The position numbers and the translations under genes were made by a program. Positions 9,445 through 20,386 of a DNA stretch of 64,000 nucleotides are shown here, one piece after another; the first letter of the stretch is position 1, and each line of letters starts with the position of its first letter. Source of the DNA: Haloarchaeobius iranensis (GTDB taxonomy: Archaea; Halobacteriota; Halobacteria; Halobacteriales; Natrialbaceae); NCBI RefSeq assembly GCF_900103505.1, contig NZ_FNIA01000006.1, forward strand, positions 124,001 to 188,000, given 5' to 3'. The notes beneath the pieces were generated by a model. The model was not told where the DNA came from. It was given only the letters and a program-made list of their open reading frames with translations, and ran no database searches.

Positions 9445-9463
9445 CACGGTTTTTAAGACCGTG
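9445..9463. promoter_or_regulatory. Operator-like dyad before the first ABC cassette
   Basis: CACGGT (9445-9450), seven AT-rich bases (TTTTAAG), then ACCGTG (9458-9463) form a perfect 6-7-6 dyad. Its right edge is 21 bp before the TATA box at 9484. The position suits a regulator site; a hairpin ending the upstream gene is the alternative. Confidence 0.45.
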
Positions 9464-9483
9464 ACACAACCAATCAGAGTACC

Positions 9484-9491
9484 TATAAATA
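9484..9491 (+). promoter_or_regulatory. TATA box of the first ABC cassette
   Basis: TATAAATA, centred 26 nt before the ATG at 9513, is a canonical haloarchaeal box and predicts an almost leaderless mRNA. Confidence 0.7.
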
Positions 9492-9512
9492 TTCGAAAGA
9501 CGTATATCTATT

Positions 9513-10493
9513 ATGGCTTCTGTAATTGAACTTACCAACGTGACGAAGCAGTTCGGTGACGTGACCGCACTGCGTGATGTGGACCTCGCCGTCGAGAAGG
9601 GGGAGGTGTTCGGCTTCCTCGGCCCCAACGGGGCCGGCAAGTCCACCACCATCGACATGCTCCTCGACTTCATCCGGCCGACAGGCGGCGAGATTCGCGT
9701 GCTCGGGATGGAGCCCAAGCACGAGAGCGTCGAGCTCCGAAAGCGCGTCGGCATCCTCCCGGACGGCTACCACGTCTACGACCGGCTGACCGGCCGCCAG
9801 CACGTCCAGTTCGCCATCGACTCCAAGGCCGGCGACGACGACCCGATGGCGCTCCTGGAGCGAGTCGGCATCGCCGACGCCGCCGACCGCAAGGCCGGCG
9901 GCTACTCCAAGGGGATGACCCAGCGCCTCGTCCTGGCGATGGCCCTCGCCGGCGATCCCGACCTCCTCGTCCTCGACGAACCCACCACCGGCCTCGACCC
10001 CGCCGGCGCGCGCGAGATGCGCGAGATCATCCGCGAGGAGGTCGCCCGCGGCGCGACGGTGTTCTTCTCCAGCCACATCCTCGAACAGGTCGAGGCCGTC
10101 TGTGACCGCGTCGCCATCCTCAACCGGGGCGAACTCGTCGCCGTCGACACCATCGACAACCTCCGCGAGAGCGTGGGCGACGGCGCGACCCTGACGGTCA
10201 CCGTCGACGCCGAGCCGACCGCGGAGACGCTCGACGCCATCGAGGCGCTCCCGGGCATCAGCTCCGTCGGTGTGACCGGCACCACCATCACGGTCCACTG
10301 CATCTCGAGCGCCAAGACCGCCGTGCTCGACGCAATCGAGGCCACCGGCCTGCACGTCTCGGACTTCACGACCGAGCGCACCTCGCTGGAGGACCTGTTC
10401 CTCAAGTACACGGGCAACAGCGACGAACCGGCCGAGTCGGGCGACGACGCGGCCGAACCGGCGACCGATGCGGCGATGGAGGTGGAGCAATGA
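9513..10493 (+). CDS. ABC transporter ATP-binding protein (ABC-2 export type), copy 1
   Basis: 326 aa. Walker A GPNGAGKST at about 37-45, a signature loop YSKGMTQRL, Walker B LLVLDEPTTGLDP and the switch region FFSSHILEQVEAV define a complete nucleotide-binding domain. An extra C-terminal domain ends in an acidic tail. It energises the permease encoded next, which it overlaps by 4 bp (ATGA). The same two-gene unit is repeated directly downstream. The substrate is unknown; this class includes multidrug, Na+ and NosF-like exporters. Confidence 0.93.
   Translation: MASVIELTNVTKQFGDVTALRDVDLAVEKGEVFGFLGPNGAGKSTTIDMLLDFIRPTGGEIRVLGMEPKHESVELRKRVGILPDGYHVYDRLTGRQHVQFAIDSKAGDDDPMALLERVGIADAADRKAGGYSKGMTQRLVLAMALAGDPDLLVLDEPTTGLDPAGAREMREIIREEVARGATVFFSSHILEQVEAVCDRVAILNRGELVAVDTIDNLRESVGDGATLTVTVDAEPTAETLDAIEALPGISSVGVTGTTITVHCISSAKTAVLDAIEATGLHVSDFTTERTSLEDLFLKYTGNSDEPAESGDDAAEPATDAAMEVEQ
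9743..9848 (+). repeat. Identical tract shared with the second ATPase gene (copy 1)
   Basis: These 106 bases are identical to 11668-11773, including silent positions, and lie 1925 bp from the partner. On both sides the two genes differ at many third positions. This points to recent gene conversion rather than uniform divergence after duplication. Confidence 0.85.
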
Positions 10494-11338
10494 GCTGGAC
10501 CGCCGTCGCACGGAAGGACTTCCAGGACGCCCGCCTCTCGCGGTCGCTCTGGCTGCTGACCGGGCTGTTCGTCCTGTTCGCGGCCGGCATGGCCTGGGTG
10601 TACACGGAGATCGAGGCCCTCGGCGCGGGCGACCCCGAACTCACCGCGCTCGGGCTGTACGACTTCCTCGCCTCGTCGGCGACGCTGTTCGTCTCCATCG
10701 CGGCGCTGGTGCTGGCGTACAAGGCCGTCGCCGGCGAGCGTGACTCCGGCAGCGTGAAGCTCCTGCTCGGCCTGCCCCACTCCCGACTCGACGTCGTGCT
10801 CGGCAAGGTCGTCGGACGGACCGCGACGCTCGCGGTCTCCATCGTCCTCGGGTTCGTCGTCGCCCTCGGGGTCATCGTGGCCCTGTACGACGCGTACTCG
10901 CTGGTCGACTACGCGCTGTTCGTCGGCGTGACCCTGCTGTTCGCGCTGGTGTACGTGAGCCTCATGGTCGGCATCTCCGCCAGCGTCTCCACCAGCGGCA
11001 AGGCCGCCGCCCTGGCGTTCGGCACGTTCGTCGTCGTCGAGCTCCTCTGGGGTGCGGTCGCCACCGCCGCGGTGTACGTGGCCAACGGCTTCGCGCTCCC
11101 CGCCACCATCACCCAGTACCCGACCTGGTACTTCGGGATCGTGAGCCTCTCGCCCAGCGCGGCCTACCAGTCCGCCCTCGCGACCGTCCTCGACGGCGCG
11201 AGCACCACCGGCGAGGTCATCGGCGGCACCGCCGAAGCGGTCTACCTCGAGCCCTGGTTCGGCTTCGTCTGGCTGGCCCTCTGGCTCGTCGTCCCGCTCG
11301 CAGTCGGTGCGTTCCGGTTCAACCGCGCCGATCTCTGA
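10490..11338 (+). CDS. ABC-2 type transporter permease, copy 1
   Basis: 282 aa integral membrane protein. After an N-terminal WTAVARKDFQDARLSRSLW, hydrophobic stretches at about 18-40, 60-82, 112-140, 145-170, 180-205 and near 255-275 give about six membrane spans, as in NosY-like ABC-2 permeases. The loop YKAVAGERDSGSVKLLLGLPHSR is the conserved coupling region. It is coupled by 4-bp overlap to the ATPase gene. A T5 run at about 11377 follows the stop. Confidence 0.9.
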   Translation: MSWTAVARKDFQDARLSRSLWLLTGLFVLFAAGMAWVYTEIEALGAGDPELTALGLYDFLASSATLFVSIAALVLAYKAVAGERDSGSVKLLLGLPHSRLDVVLGKVVGRTATLAVSIVLGFVVALGVIVALYDAYSLVDYALFVGVTLLFALVYVSLMVGISASVSTSGKAAALAFGTFVVVELLWGAVATAAVYVANGFALPATITQYPTWYFGIVSLSPSAAYQSALATVLDGASTTGEVIGGTAEAVYLEPWFGFVWLALWLVVPLAVGAFRFNRADL

Positions 11339-11405
11339 GCGACCGGCTCGGAGACGGAGCACGGACACGGAAGCCGTTTTTCCGGTTCGGTAACTCGTCT
11401 ACCTG

Positions 11406-11412
11406 TTTTATG
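11406..11412 (+). promoter_or_regulatory. TATA box of the second ABC cassette
   Basis: TTTTATG sits about 30 nt before the ATG at 11441, so the second cassette probably has its own promoter even though it follows the first by only 102 bp. Confidence 0.5.
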
Positions 11413-11440
11413 TCCTGACTGTTCGTAGCGTCGCACACAC

Positions 11441-12352
11441 ATGGCCGCCATCAAACTCGACGATGTCACCAAACGGTTCGACGAGGTCACCGCACTCGAC
11501 GAGCTGAGCATGACCGTCGAGGAGGGGGAGGTGTTCGGCTTCCTCGGCCCCAACGGAGCCGGCAAGTCCACCACAATCGACATCCTCCTCGACTTCGTCC
11601 GCCCGACCAGTGGCTCCTGTACGGTGCTCGGGATGGACCCGCAGCGCCAGCCGGAGGCCGTCCGGCGGCGCGTCGGCATCCTCCCGGACGGCTACCACGT
11701 CTACGACCGGCTGACCGGCCGCCAGCACGTCCAGTTCGCCATCGACTCCAAGGCCGGCGACGACGACCCGATGACCCTCCTCGAACGGGTCGACATCGCC
11801 GACGCCGCGGACCGCAAGGCCGGCGGCTACTCCAAGGGGATGACCCAGCGGCTCGTGCTGGCCATGGCCCTCGCCGGCGAGCCCGACCTCCTCGTCCTCG
11901 ACGAGCCCACGACCGGCCTCGACCCCGCCGGCGCGCGCGAGATGCGCGAGATTATCCGCGAGGAGGTCGACCGCGGCGCGACGGTGTTCTTCTCCAGCCA
12001 CATCCTCGAGCAGGTCGAGGCCGTCGCCGACCGCGTCGGCATCCTCAGCGAGGGCGAGCTCGTCGCCGTCGACACCATCGACAACCTCCGCGACGCCACT
12101 GCCGGCGGAGAGACGCTGACGGTGACGCTCTCGACCCCGCCGGACGACAACGCCCTCGCCGCCGCCGAGAGCGTCGACGGCGTCCAGGACGTCGCCGTCG
12201 ACGGTGCGACGCTCACCATCTCCTGTCAGGGCAACGTGAAGATGGACGTCCTCGACGCATTCGAGTCCGCCGGCCACGAGGTCGTCGACTTCTCCACCGA
12301 GGAGACCTCGCTGGAGGACCTGTTCATGCAGTACACGGAGGTGAGTGCATGA
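11441..12352 (+). CDS. ABC transporter ATP-binding protein (ABC-2 export type), copy 2
   Basis: 303 aa. The same domain order as copy 1: Walker A GPNGAGKST, YSKGMTQRL signature and LLVLDEPTTGLDP Walker B. The central about 150 residues are nearly identical to copy 1, while the first about 60 and last about 80 residues have drifted. It lacks the acidic tail of copy 1. It overlaps its permease by 4 bp (12349-12352). Together with copy 1 it is a tandem duplication of an exporter unit. Confidence 0.93.
   Translation: MAAIKLDDVTKRFDEVTALDELSMTVEEGEVFGFLGPNGAGKSTTIDILLDFVRPTSGSCTVLGMDPQRQPEAVRRRVGILPDGYHVYDRLTGRQHVQFAIDSKAGDDDPMTLLERVDIADAADRKAGGYSKGMTQRLVLAMALAGEPDLLVLDEPTTGLDPAGAREMREIIREEVDRGATVFFSSHILEQVEAVADRVGILSEGELVAVDTIDNLRDATAGGETLTVTLSTPPDDNALAAAESVDGVQDVAVDGATLTISCQGNVKMDVLDAFESAGHEVVDFSTEETSLEDLFMQYTEVSA
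11668..11773 (+). repeat. Identical tract shared with the first ATPase gene (copy 2)
   Basis: Partner of 9743-9848: 106 bp without a mismatch, encoding RVGILPDGYHVYDRL and the following residues up to DDDPM. Confidence 0.85.
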
Positions 12353-13212
12353 GTCTCGCGCTCGTCGCGAAGAAGGACTTCCAGGACGCCAGCCGCTCGA
12401 GGGTGCTGTGGATACTCTCGGTGCTGTACGTCCTGCTAATCTCCGCGATGGTCTGGGCGTTCTCAGCGTTCGAGGGCCTGCTCGCCGGCGACGAGGCTGC
12501 GGCCGCGGCCCAGCAGGGCGTGAGCTTCAACCTCTACATCTTCCTCGCGGGCGCGACCACGCTGTTCATCTCCGCCACCGCGCTCGTCGTGAGCTACAAG
12601 GCCATCGCCGGCGAGCGCGAGTCCGGCCAGATCAAGCTCCTGCTCGGCCTGCCTCACTCCCGGCTGGACGTGCTGCTCGGCAAGGTCCTCGGGCGCACCG
12701 CGGTCCTCGCCGTCCCCGTCCTGCTCGGCTTCGCCGTCGCGCTCGTCGTTGCGTTCGCCCTCGGCGTGAACGTCGTCGTCACCGAGTACGCCTTCTTCGC
12801 ACTGCTGACCGTCCTCTACGCGCTGGTGTACGTGAGCATCGTCGTCGGCGTCTCCGCGATGGCCAACACCACGACGCAGGCGACCGCCGGCGCCATCTCC
12901 GTCTTCGTCGTCCTCGAGGTGCTCTGGGACCTCGTCCCCACCGTCACGCTGTTCGGCTACTACTACGTCACCGACCAGTCCCTCCCCGTGTCCCCGGCGG
13001 AGTATCCCGAGTGGTACTACGTCGTCACCCGGCTCGCGCCCACGTCGGCGTACAACGTCGCCCGGAACGCCGTCCTGCCGAAGTCCGCGTCCGTGAGCAT
13101 CGACAGCAGCTCGTTCCTGCTGCAGGACTGGCTCGGCTTCGTCGTCCTCGGCGTCTGGCTGGTCGTTCCCCTGGTCGTCGGCTACTGGCGGTTCGACGCC
13201 GCCGACCTGTGA
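12349..13212 (+). CDS. ABC-2 type transporter permease, copy 2
   Basis: 287 aa, with about six membrane spans and the coupling loop YKAIAGERESGQIKLLLGLPHSR. It is clearly homologous to the permease at 10490-11338 but much more diverged than the two ATPases are from each other. This suggests the two exporters handle different substrates or pair separately. It is convergent with ligA (43-bp gap). Confidence 0.9.
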   Translation: MSLALVAKKDFQDASRSRVLWILSVLYVLLISAMVWAFSAFEGLLAGDEAAAAAQQGVSFNLYIFLAGATTLFISATALVVSYKAIAGERESGQIKLLLGLPHSRLDVLLGKVLGRTAVLAVPVLLGFAVALVVAFALGVNVVVTEYAFFALLTVLYALVYVSIVVGVSAMANTTTQATAGAISVFVVLEVLWDLVPTVTLFGYYYVTDQSLPVSPAEYPEWYYVVTRLAPTSAYNVARNAVLPKSASVSIDSSSFLLQDWLGFVVLGVWLVVPLVVGYWRFDAADL

Positions 13213-13255
13213 TCCCGCCCCGTGTCCTCCGGGCGGGTTCGCGGCGCACGCGGCC

Positions 13256-16451
<3,196 letters not shown>

Positions 16452-16493
16452 ATCTGCCTGCACTTCCCAACGGCCGAACTTCACACTTCTGGC

Positions 16494-17051
16494 CTACAGC
16501 ACCACCAGTACGACGCCGAACAGGACCAGCACGCCGAGCACGTCGCAGGTGTTCGTCACGACCGGGATGACCACGTCGTCGGGGTCGAGCCCGAGCCGGT
16601 AGGCGGCGTACGTCGTCAGCAGCGTCACCGCGATGGCGAGCACCGCCAGCACCGCGCCCGAGCACGCCGCCACGAGGACGACCCGGGTCGGTGCGAGCGT
16701 CGCCCCCACGGTCAGCTCGGTCAGTGCCCACGCCCCGAGGCCGACGACCGGGAACACCGAGACGGCGAGCCCGGCCGTCGCGACGGCGTTGCCGACGAGC
16801 GTGTCGTCCTCGGGCGAGAACGTGACGGTGCCGAGGTGGACCGCCGTCGAGAGCCGTGCCGCCAGGATGGAGCCGAGGTTGCCGGCCGTCCCGATGGTCA
16901 CCGGCACGAGCACCAGCAGCGACGGCCGCCGCAACAGCTCGTCCTCGAAGCTCCCGAGCACCAGCCCCGAGCCGAGCTCGACCAGCGAGAGCGCGAGCAA
17001 CAGCGGGAGCATCGCCCGCGAGATCGACCGGACCGACCAGTGTTCGGGCAC
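16494..17051 (-). CDS. MgtE-like divalent cation transporter, single membrane domain (second of pair)
   Basis: 185 aa, starting with GTG 17051 directly after the TGA of the upstream gene. About five hydrophobic spans are seen, and the SLC41/MgtE core motif appears as VPVTIGTAGNLGSILAARL. It lacks the N-terminal regulatory and CBS domains of bacterial MgtE. Next to a homologous single-domain gene it probably forms a heteromeric Mg2+ (or related) channel. The hydrophobic core and the TNTCDVLGVLVLF end are typical of the family. Confidence 0.85.
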   Translation of the reverse strand: MPEHWSVRSISRAMLPLLLALSLVELGSGLVLGSFEDELLRRPSLLVLVPVTIGTAGNLGSILAARLSTAVHLGTVTFSPEDDTLVGNAVATAGLAVSVFPVVGLGAWALTELTVGATLAPTRVVLVAACSGAVLAVLAIAVTLLTTYAAYRLGLDPDDVVIPVVTNTCDVLGVLVLFGVVLVVL

Positions 17052-17630
17052 TCAGACACCCCCGAGGAAGAGCACGATGCGCGCCGCGAGCAGGAGGAAG
17101 GCCATCCCGAACACGTCGCCGGTCGTAGTGACGATGGGGCCCACGAGCGTGTCCGGGTTCTGCCCGCGACGGAAGCCGACGAAGACCACCGAGACGACCG
17201 CGACCGTGAGCGTGATGCCCGAGAGCAGCCCCGCGAGCAGCGACACCGCGACCAGCGTCGGCAGCGGCGCGGCCGCCTCCCCGAGCAGCGCGAGCAGCAC
17301 GTACGCCGCCGTCGCCGCGAACACGCTCACGAACAGCCCGTTCGTGATGGCCGCCGCGACCGCCCCCCGGAGCCGCTCGTTCCCCAGGTCGATGCGGGGT
17401 TCGAGCAGCCCCTGGTGGAGCCCGGTCGCCAGCCGCGCGCCCAGCGAGCCGTAGACGTTGCCGCGCGTCGCCAAGAGTGCCGGGACGAGCACGAGCAGCC
17501 CGGGCACCTGCTGGAGCTCCGACCGCATCCCGCCCAGCACCACGCCGGCGAACAGCCCCCCGACGACGCTCGCGCCCAGCGCGGGCAGCGCCTCGCGGTA
17601 GGCCTCGCGTGCGACGGCGCGGATGCTCAT
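17052..17630 (-). CDS. MgtE-like divalent cation transporter, single membrane domain (first of pair)
   Basis: 192 aa from ATG 17630; the frame is open far upstream, but a TATA box at 17654-17661 fixes this start. Its core motif VPALLATRGNVYGSLGARL matches the MgtE pore signature, and TTTGDVFGMAFLLL mirrors the end of its partner. The two proteins correspond to a duplicated MgtE membrane unit without cytosolic gating domains. Stop TGA and the partner's GTG abut, so translation is probably coupled. Confidence 0.85.
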   Translation of the reverse strand: MSIRAVAREAYREALPALGASVVGGLFAGVVLGGMRSELQQVPGLLVLVPALLATRGNVYGSLGARLATGLHQGLLEPRIDLGNERLRGAVAAAITNGLFVSVFAATAAYVLLALLGEAAAPLPTLVAVSLLAGLLSGITLTVAVVSVVFVGFRRGQNPDTLVGPIVTTTGDVFGMAFLLLAARIVLFLGGV

Positions 17631-17653
17631 GTGGGTCGGCACACGGGCGAGGG

Positions 17654-17661
17654 TGATAAAA
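17654..17661 (-). promoter_or_regulatory. TATA box of the MgtE-like pair
   Basis: TTTTATCA on the minus strand, centred about 28 nt before ATG 17630. Confidence 0.6.
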
Positions 17662-17765
17662 GACCACGCCACGACTGGCGGACCGACCGGGTGGCGCGCG
17701 GCTGGCGAGCGTGCCGAGCGCCAGCGAGGCCGTGAGCCGAGGCTCGTGCGAGCGACGAGAAGCGC

Positions 17766-17783
17766 AGGGAGCCTGCGACCGAG
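17766..17783 (+). repeat. 18-bp direct repeat, first copy
   Basis: AGGGAGCCTGCGACCGAG occurs here and again at 17886-17903, exactly 120 bp apart. The first copy is outside and the second inside the larger intergenic element. Confidence 0.8.
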
Positions 17784-17837
17784 CATCGCAGGAGGTTGGG
17801 GAGGTTCGAGGGCGGTCGCGGTGTTGTGCCGCGGGGT

Positions 17838-18002
17838 GGACTGAAAGGGGCGAGGCTGTCGGCGAAGGCAGGCGACGTTCCCGCGAGGGAGCCTGCGACC
17901 GAGTGGGAAGCAGCGAGACGACGGAGGAGTCTCGCCAGCCAAGCACCGCAGGCACGAGGAGCGCAGCGAGCCTCCCGAGCCGACAGGCCCGGGGCTTTCC
18001 GG
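17838..18002. repeat. Intergenic repeat element, copy B (GGACTGAAAGGGG ... GGGGCTTTC)
   Basis: This 165-bp element has the same ends as 8826-8930: GGACTGAAAGGGG (17838-17850) and GGGGCTTTCCGG (17991-18002). Inside are near-perfect inverted arms (GGCTGTCGGC against GCCGACAGGC, one mismatch) and a shared core AGCACCGCAG..CGAGGAGCG. It lies in a 565-bp gene-free stretch between mgtE and surE. That stretch also holds GC-rich sequence with the 18-bp direct repeat, and no believable ORF. Confidence 0.75.
17886..17903 (+). repeat. 18-bp direct repeat, second copy
   Basis: Second exact copy of AGGGAGCCTGCGACCGAG, 120 bp after the first, inside repeat element B. Confidence 0.8.
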
Positions 18003-18195
18003 TTGTTTGCGGCACCAGCGGTTGTCGCCGACGACGGGACGATCCAACCGTTCCCAGTTCAGACGAGCCCCACGGCTGACGGAGAGTCCCCACTGGTCCG
18101 AACTCCTCCGTTACCCCACGAACCGAACCCAACTACTCCCTTCAGAAACGGACTCCGGGAAGACTTAGCCCGTCGAACCCGAACGCACCAGTAAC

Positions 18196-19044
18196 GTGAC
18201 CGACATCCTCCTGACGAACGACGACGGCATCGACGGCGACGGGCTGGCCGCCCTCCGCGAGGAACTCCTCGATATCGGCGACGTGACGGTCGTCGCGCCC
18301 GCGGACAACCAGTCCGGCGTGGGCCGGAAGCGCTCGCGGTACACCACCCGCGAATCGCACGAGTGGGGCTACGCCATCGCGGGGACGCCCGCGGACTGCG
18401 TGGCGTACGGCCTGCGCGGGCTGGACCGCGAGTTCGACCTCGTGGTCTCCGGCTGCAACCACGGGCCGAACATGGGCTCGTACGTGCTCGGGCGCTCGGG
18501 CACCGTCGGCGCGGCGGTCGAGGCCGCGTATCTGGGCACGCCCGCGGTCGCGGTCTCCGCGTACCACAACGTCGAGTTCTTCACCCACCCCGCCGCGGAG
18601 TTCGACTTCTCAGAGCCGACCCGGGTCGCCGGGGAGCTCACCAGGGCCGCACTCGACGCTGACGTGTTCGAGGCCGTCGACATCCTGAACGTGAACGCGC
18701 CCTGTGACGCGACCGACCCGCGGCTCCGGGTGACCCACCCGCACGACGACTTCGACGTGCGCGTCGAACACCGGAGCGTCGAGGAGAGCGAGGTCGAAGA
18801 CCTGCCCGTCGACGTCGAGGCCGACGACGAGCTGGTCGCGCTCAACGACAAGTTCTGGCCGCACGTCGAGAACTGGGAGAACCCCATGACCGAGGCCGAT
18901 TCGGTCCGGGACCGCTACCCCGTCGGGAGCGACCGCCGGGCCGTCGTCGACGGCGAGGTGAGCGTCTCACCGCTGACCGCGCCGCACGAGGCCGCCCACC
19001 ACGAGAAGCTCGACGCCATCGTCGAACAGCTGAACCTCTCCTGA
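18196..19044 (+). CDS. surE: 5'/3'-nucleotidase SurE
   Basis: 282 aa from GTG 18196. The metal site LLTNDDGIDG, VVAPADNQSG and VVSGCNHGPNMGSYVLGRSGTVGAA are diagnostic of SurE, a divalent-metal nucleoside monophosphatase. A TATA-like GACTTAGC lies about 28 nt upstream. The protein is somewhat longer than bacterial SurE (about 250 aa). It is convergent with the OCD-like gene. Confidence 0.95.
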   Translation: MTDILLTNDDGIDGDGLAALREELLDIGDVTVVAPADNQSGVGRKRSRYTTRESHEWGYAIAGTPADCVAYGLRGLDREFDLVVSGCNHGPNMGSYVLGRSGTVGAAVEAAYLGTPAVAVSAYHNVEFFTHPAAEFDFSEPTRVAGELTRAALDADVFEAVDILNVNAPCDATDPRLRVTHPHDDFDVRVEHRSVEESEVEDLPVDVEADDELVALNDKFWPHVENWENPMTEADSVRDRYPVGSDRRAVVDGEVSVSPLTAPHEAAHHEKLDAIVEQLNLS

Positions 19045-19367
19045 CAGGCCCCAGCCAGTCTCGCAAGAACAGCCGGTGGTAACCGTCGAGGGGATGAAGA
19101 GTGATAGACGCCGGGGAGAAAACCATGTTACCGGTGGTACACGGTCCCGCATTCCTTCCTCCAGACCGGACGTAAGACGGATAGCTGTCCGCGACCCCAT
19201 CGAAGCTCGCGAGTCCGACACCGGTGCGGTCCGCTGGAGCATGGTCGGTGCCGGCGACGAGCAGGTCTCGTACGCCGAGCCCGTCGTCGCGTCGGCCCCG
19301 TCGATGGTCGCCTGTTCGCCGGACGAAGCCGAGTAGACAGGCAGCCGGCCGCAGAGTGCTGTAGCCC
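19045..19367. other. 323-bp spacer between convergent genes, with one doubtful ORF
   Basis: A plus-strand frame at 19076-19336 could encode 86 aa (MVTVEGMKSDRRRGEN...). Its second half has GC-rich third positions like real genes, but the first half is rich in AGA codons and AT-ending codons. It resembles no family I know. It may be the tail of a decayed gene. Nothing else is recognisable here. Confidence 0.25.
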
Positions 19368-20342
19368 TCAGAACGACTGCTCGGTCCCGATTCCCGATTC
19401 CGCCGCCGACTCGTACACCTCGGCGGCCGCCGCCACGTCCAGGACGGCCGTGCCGACGCTCTCGACCACCAGGATCTCCTCGTCGGACTCCCGCCCCGCC
19501 TCGCCCTCGAACACCGCCGAGAGCGGGATGAGGTCCTCGACAGTCAGGTCGGTCGCCAGCAGGTCGCCGATCTCGGCGACCTCCGCGGGCACGTCGGCGA
19601 AGACGCGGGCGGCCCGGTCGAACACCGCTGCCTCCAGCTCCTGCATCTCGACGGTGTACGCGCCCACGGCGACGACGAGTGCCCCCGGCGCGAGCGCGTC
19701 GGCGGGGAACACCGGCTCCGTGCTGGTCGTCGCCGTCACGACGACGTTCGAATCCTCGACTGCCGCTGCCGCCGAATCGACCGCCTCCGCGGGAACGTCG
19801 TGTTCACGGAGGTCGGCCGCACAGTCGTCCCGCGAGTCGCTCGGCGAGTAGATGCTGGCCGACTCGACATCGCAGAGCGCCGCGATGGCACGGGTCTGCC
19901 AGCGCGCCTGCGTGCCCGCGCCGAGCACGCCCACGTGGAGCGGTTCCGACACCGCGAGGTCCCGGGCCGCCAGCCCGCCGATACAGCCGGTCCGGGCGTT
20001 CGTGATGCGCCCGCCGTTCATGAAGGAGACGGGCTGGCCCGTCCGCGCGTCGGCGAGCACGACCTGTGCGTGGATGGTCGGCAGCCCACGCTCGGCGTTG
20101 CCCTCGTGGACGCCGACCAGCTTCGTCGCGAAGTACGGCTCGCCGTGGACGTACGCCGGCATCGCCAGTCCCATCCCCAGCGGCTCCGACCCGTCGATGC
20201 CGGCCCCAACGTCGTAGTGTGGACGCTCCGGACGTTCGACCTCGCCCCGACCCTGCTGCACGAGCGCGTCCGCCACCACGGGTGCGAGCGACGGGAGGTC
20301 GACGAGCGACGCGACCTCGTCGTCGGCGAGTACGAGTACCAT
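19368..20342 (-). CDS. Ornithine cyclodeaminase / mu-crystallin family protein
   Basis: 324 aa from ATG 20342. MVLVLADDEVASLVDL at the start, YFATKLVGVHEGN, FMNGGRITNARTGCIGGLAARDLA and the Rossmann motif VGVLGAGTQARWQTRA place it in the OCD/mu-crystallin family, which includes NAD-linked ornithine cyclodeaminase and alanine dehydrogenase. The substrate cannot be told. It is not next to the arg genes. A TATA-like GTTAAC lies about 28 nt upstream, so it may be transcribed apart from the methyltransferase gene 44 bp ahead. Confidence 0.9.
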   Translation of the reverse strand: MVLVLADDEVASLVDLPSLAPVVADALVQQGRGEVERPERPHYDVGAGIDGSEPLGMGLAMPAYVHGEPYFATKLVGVHEGNAERGLPTIHAQVVLADARTGQPVSFMNGGRITNARTGCIGGLAARDLAVSEPLHVGVLGAGTQARWQTRAIAALCDVESASIYSPSDSRDDCAADLREHDVPAEAVDSAAAAVEDSNVVVTATTSTEPVFPADALAPGALVVAVGAYTVEMQELEAAVFDRAARVFADVPAEVAEIGDLLATDLTVEDLIPLSAVFEGEAGRESDEEILVVESVGTAVLDVAAAAEVYESAAESGIGTEQSF

Positions 20343-20386
20343 GTCCGGGGAGTGGCCGGGTGCCGTGTTAACTGTTTCCGGCTGAC

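Noticed and set aside
19740-19756. A GTTCGAATCC string that looks like a tRNA T-loop.
   Set aside because: It lies inside the ornithine-cyclodeaminase-like gene in frame, and no acceptor or anticodon stem pairs around it.
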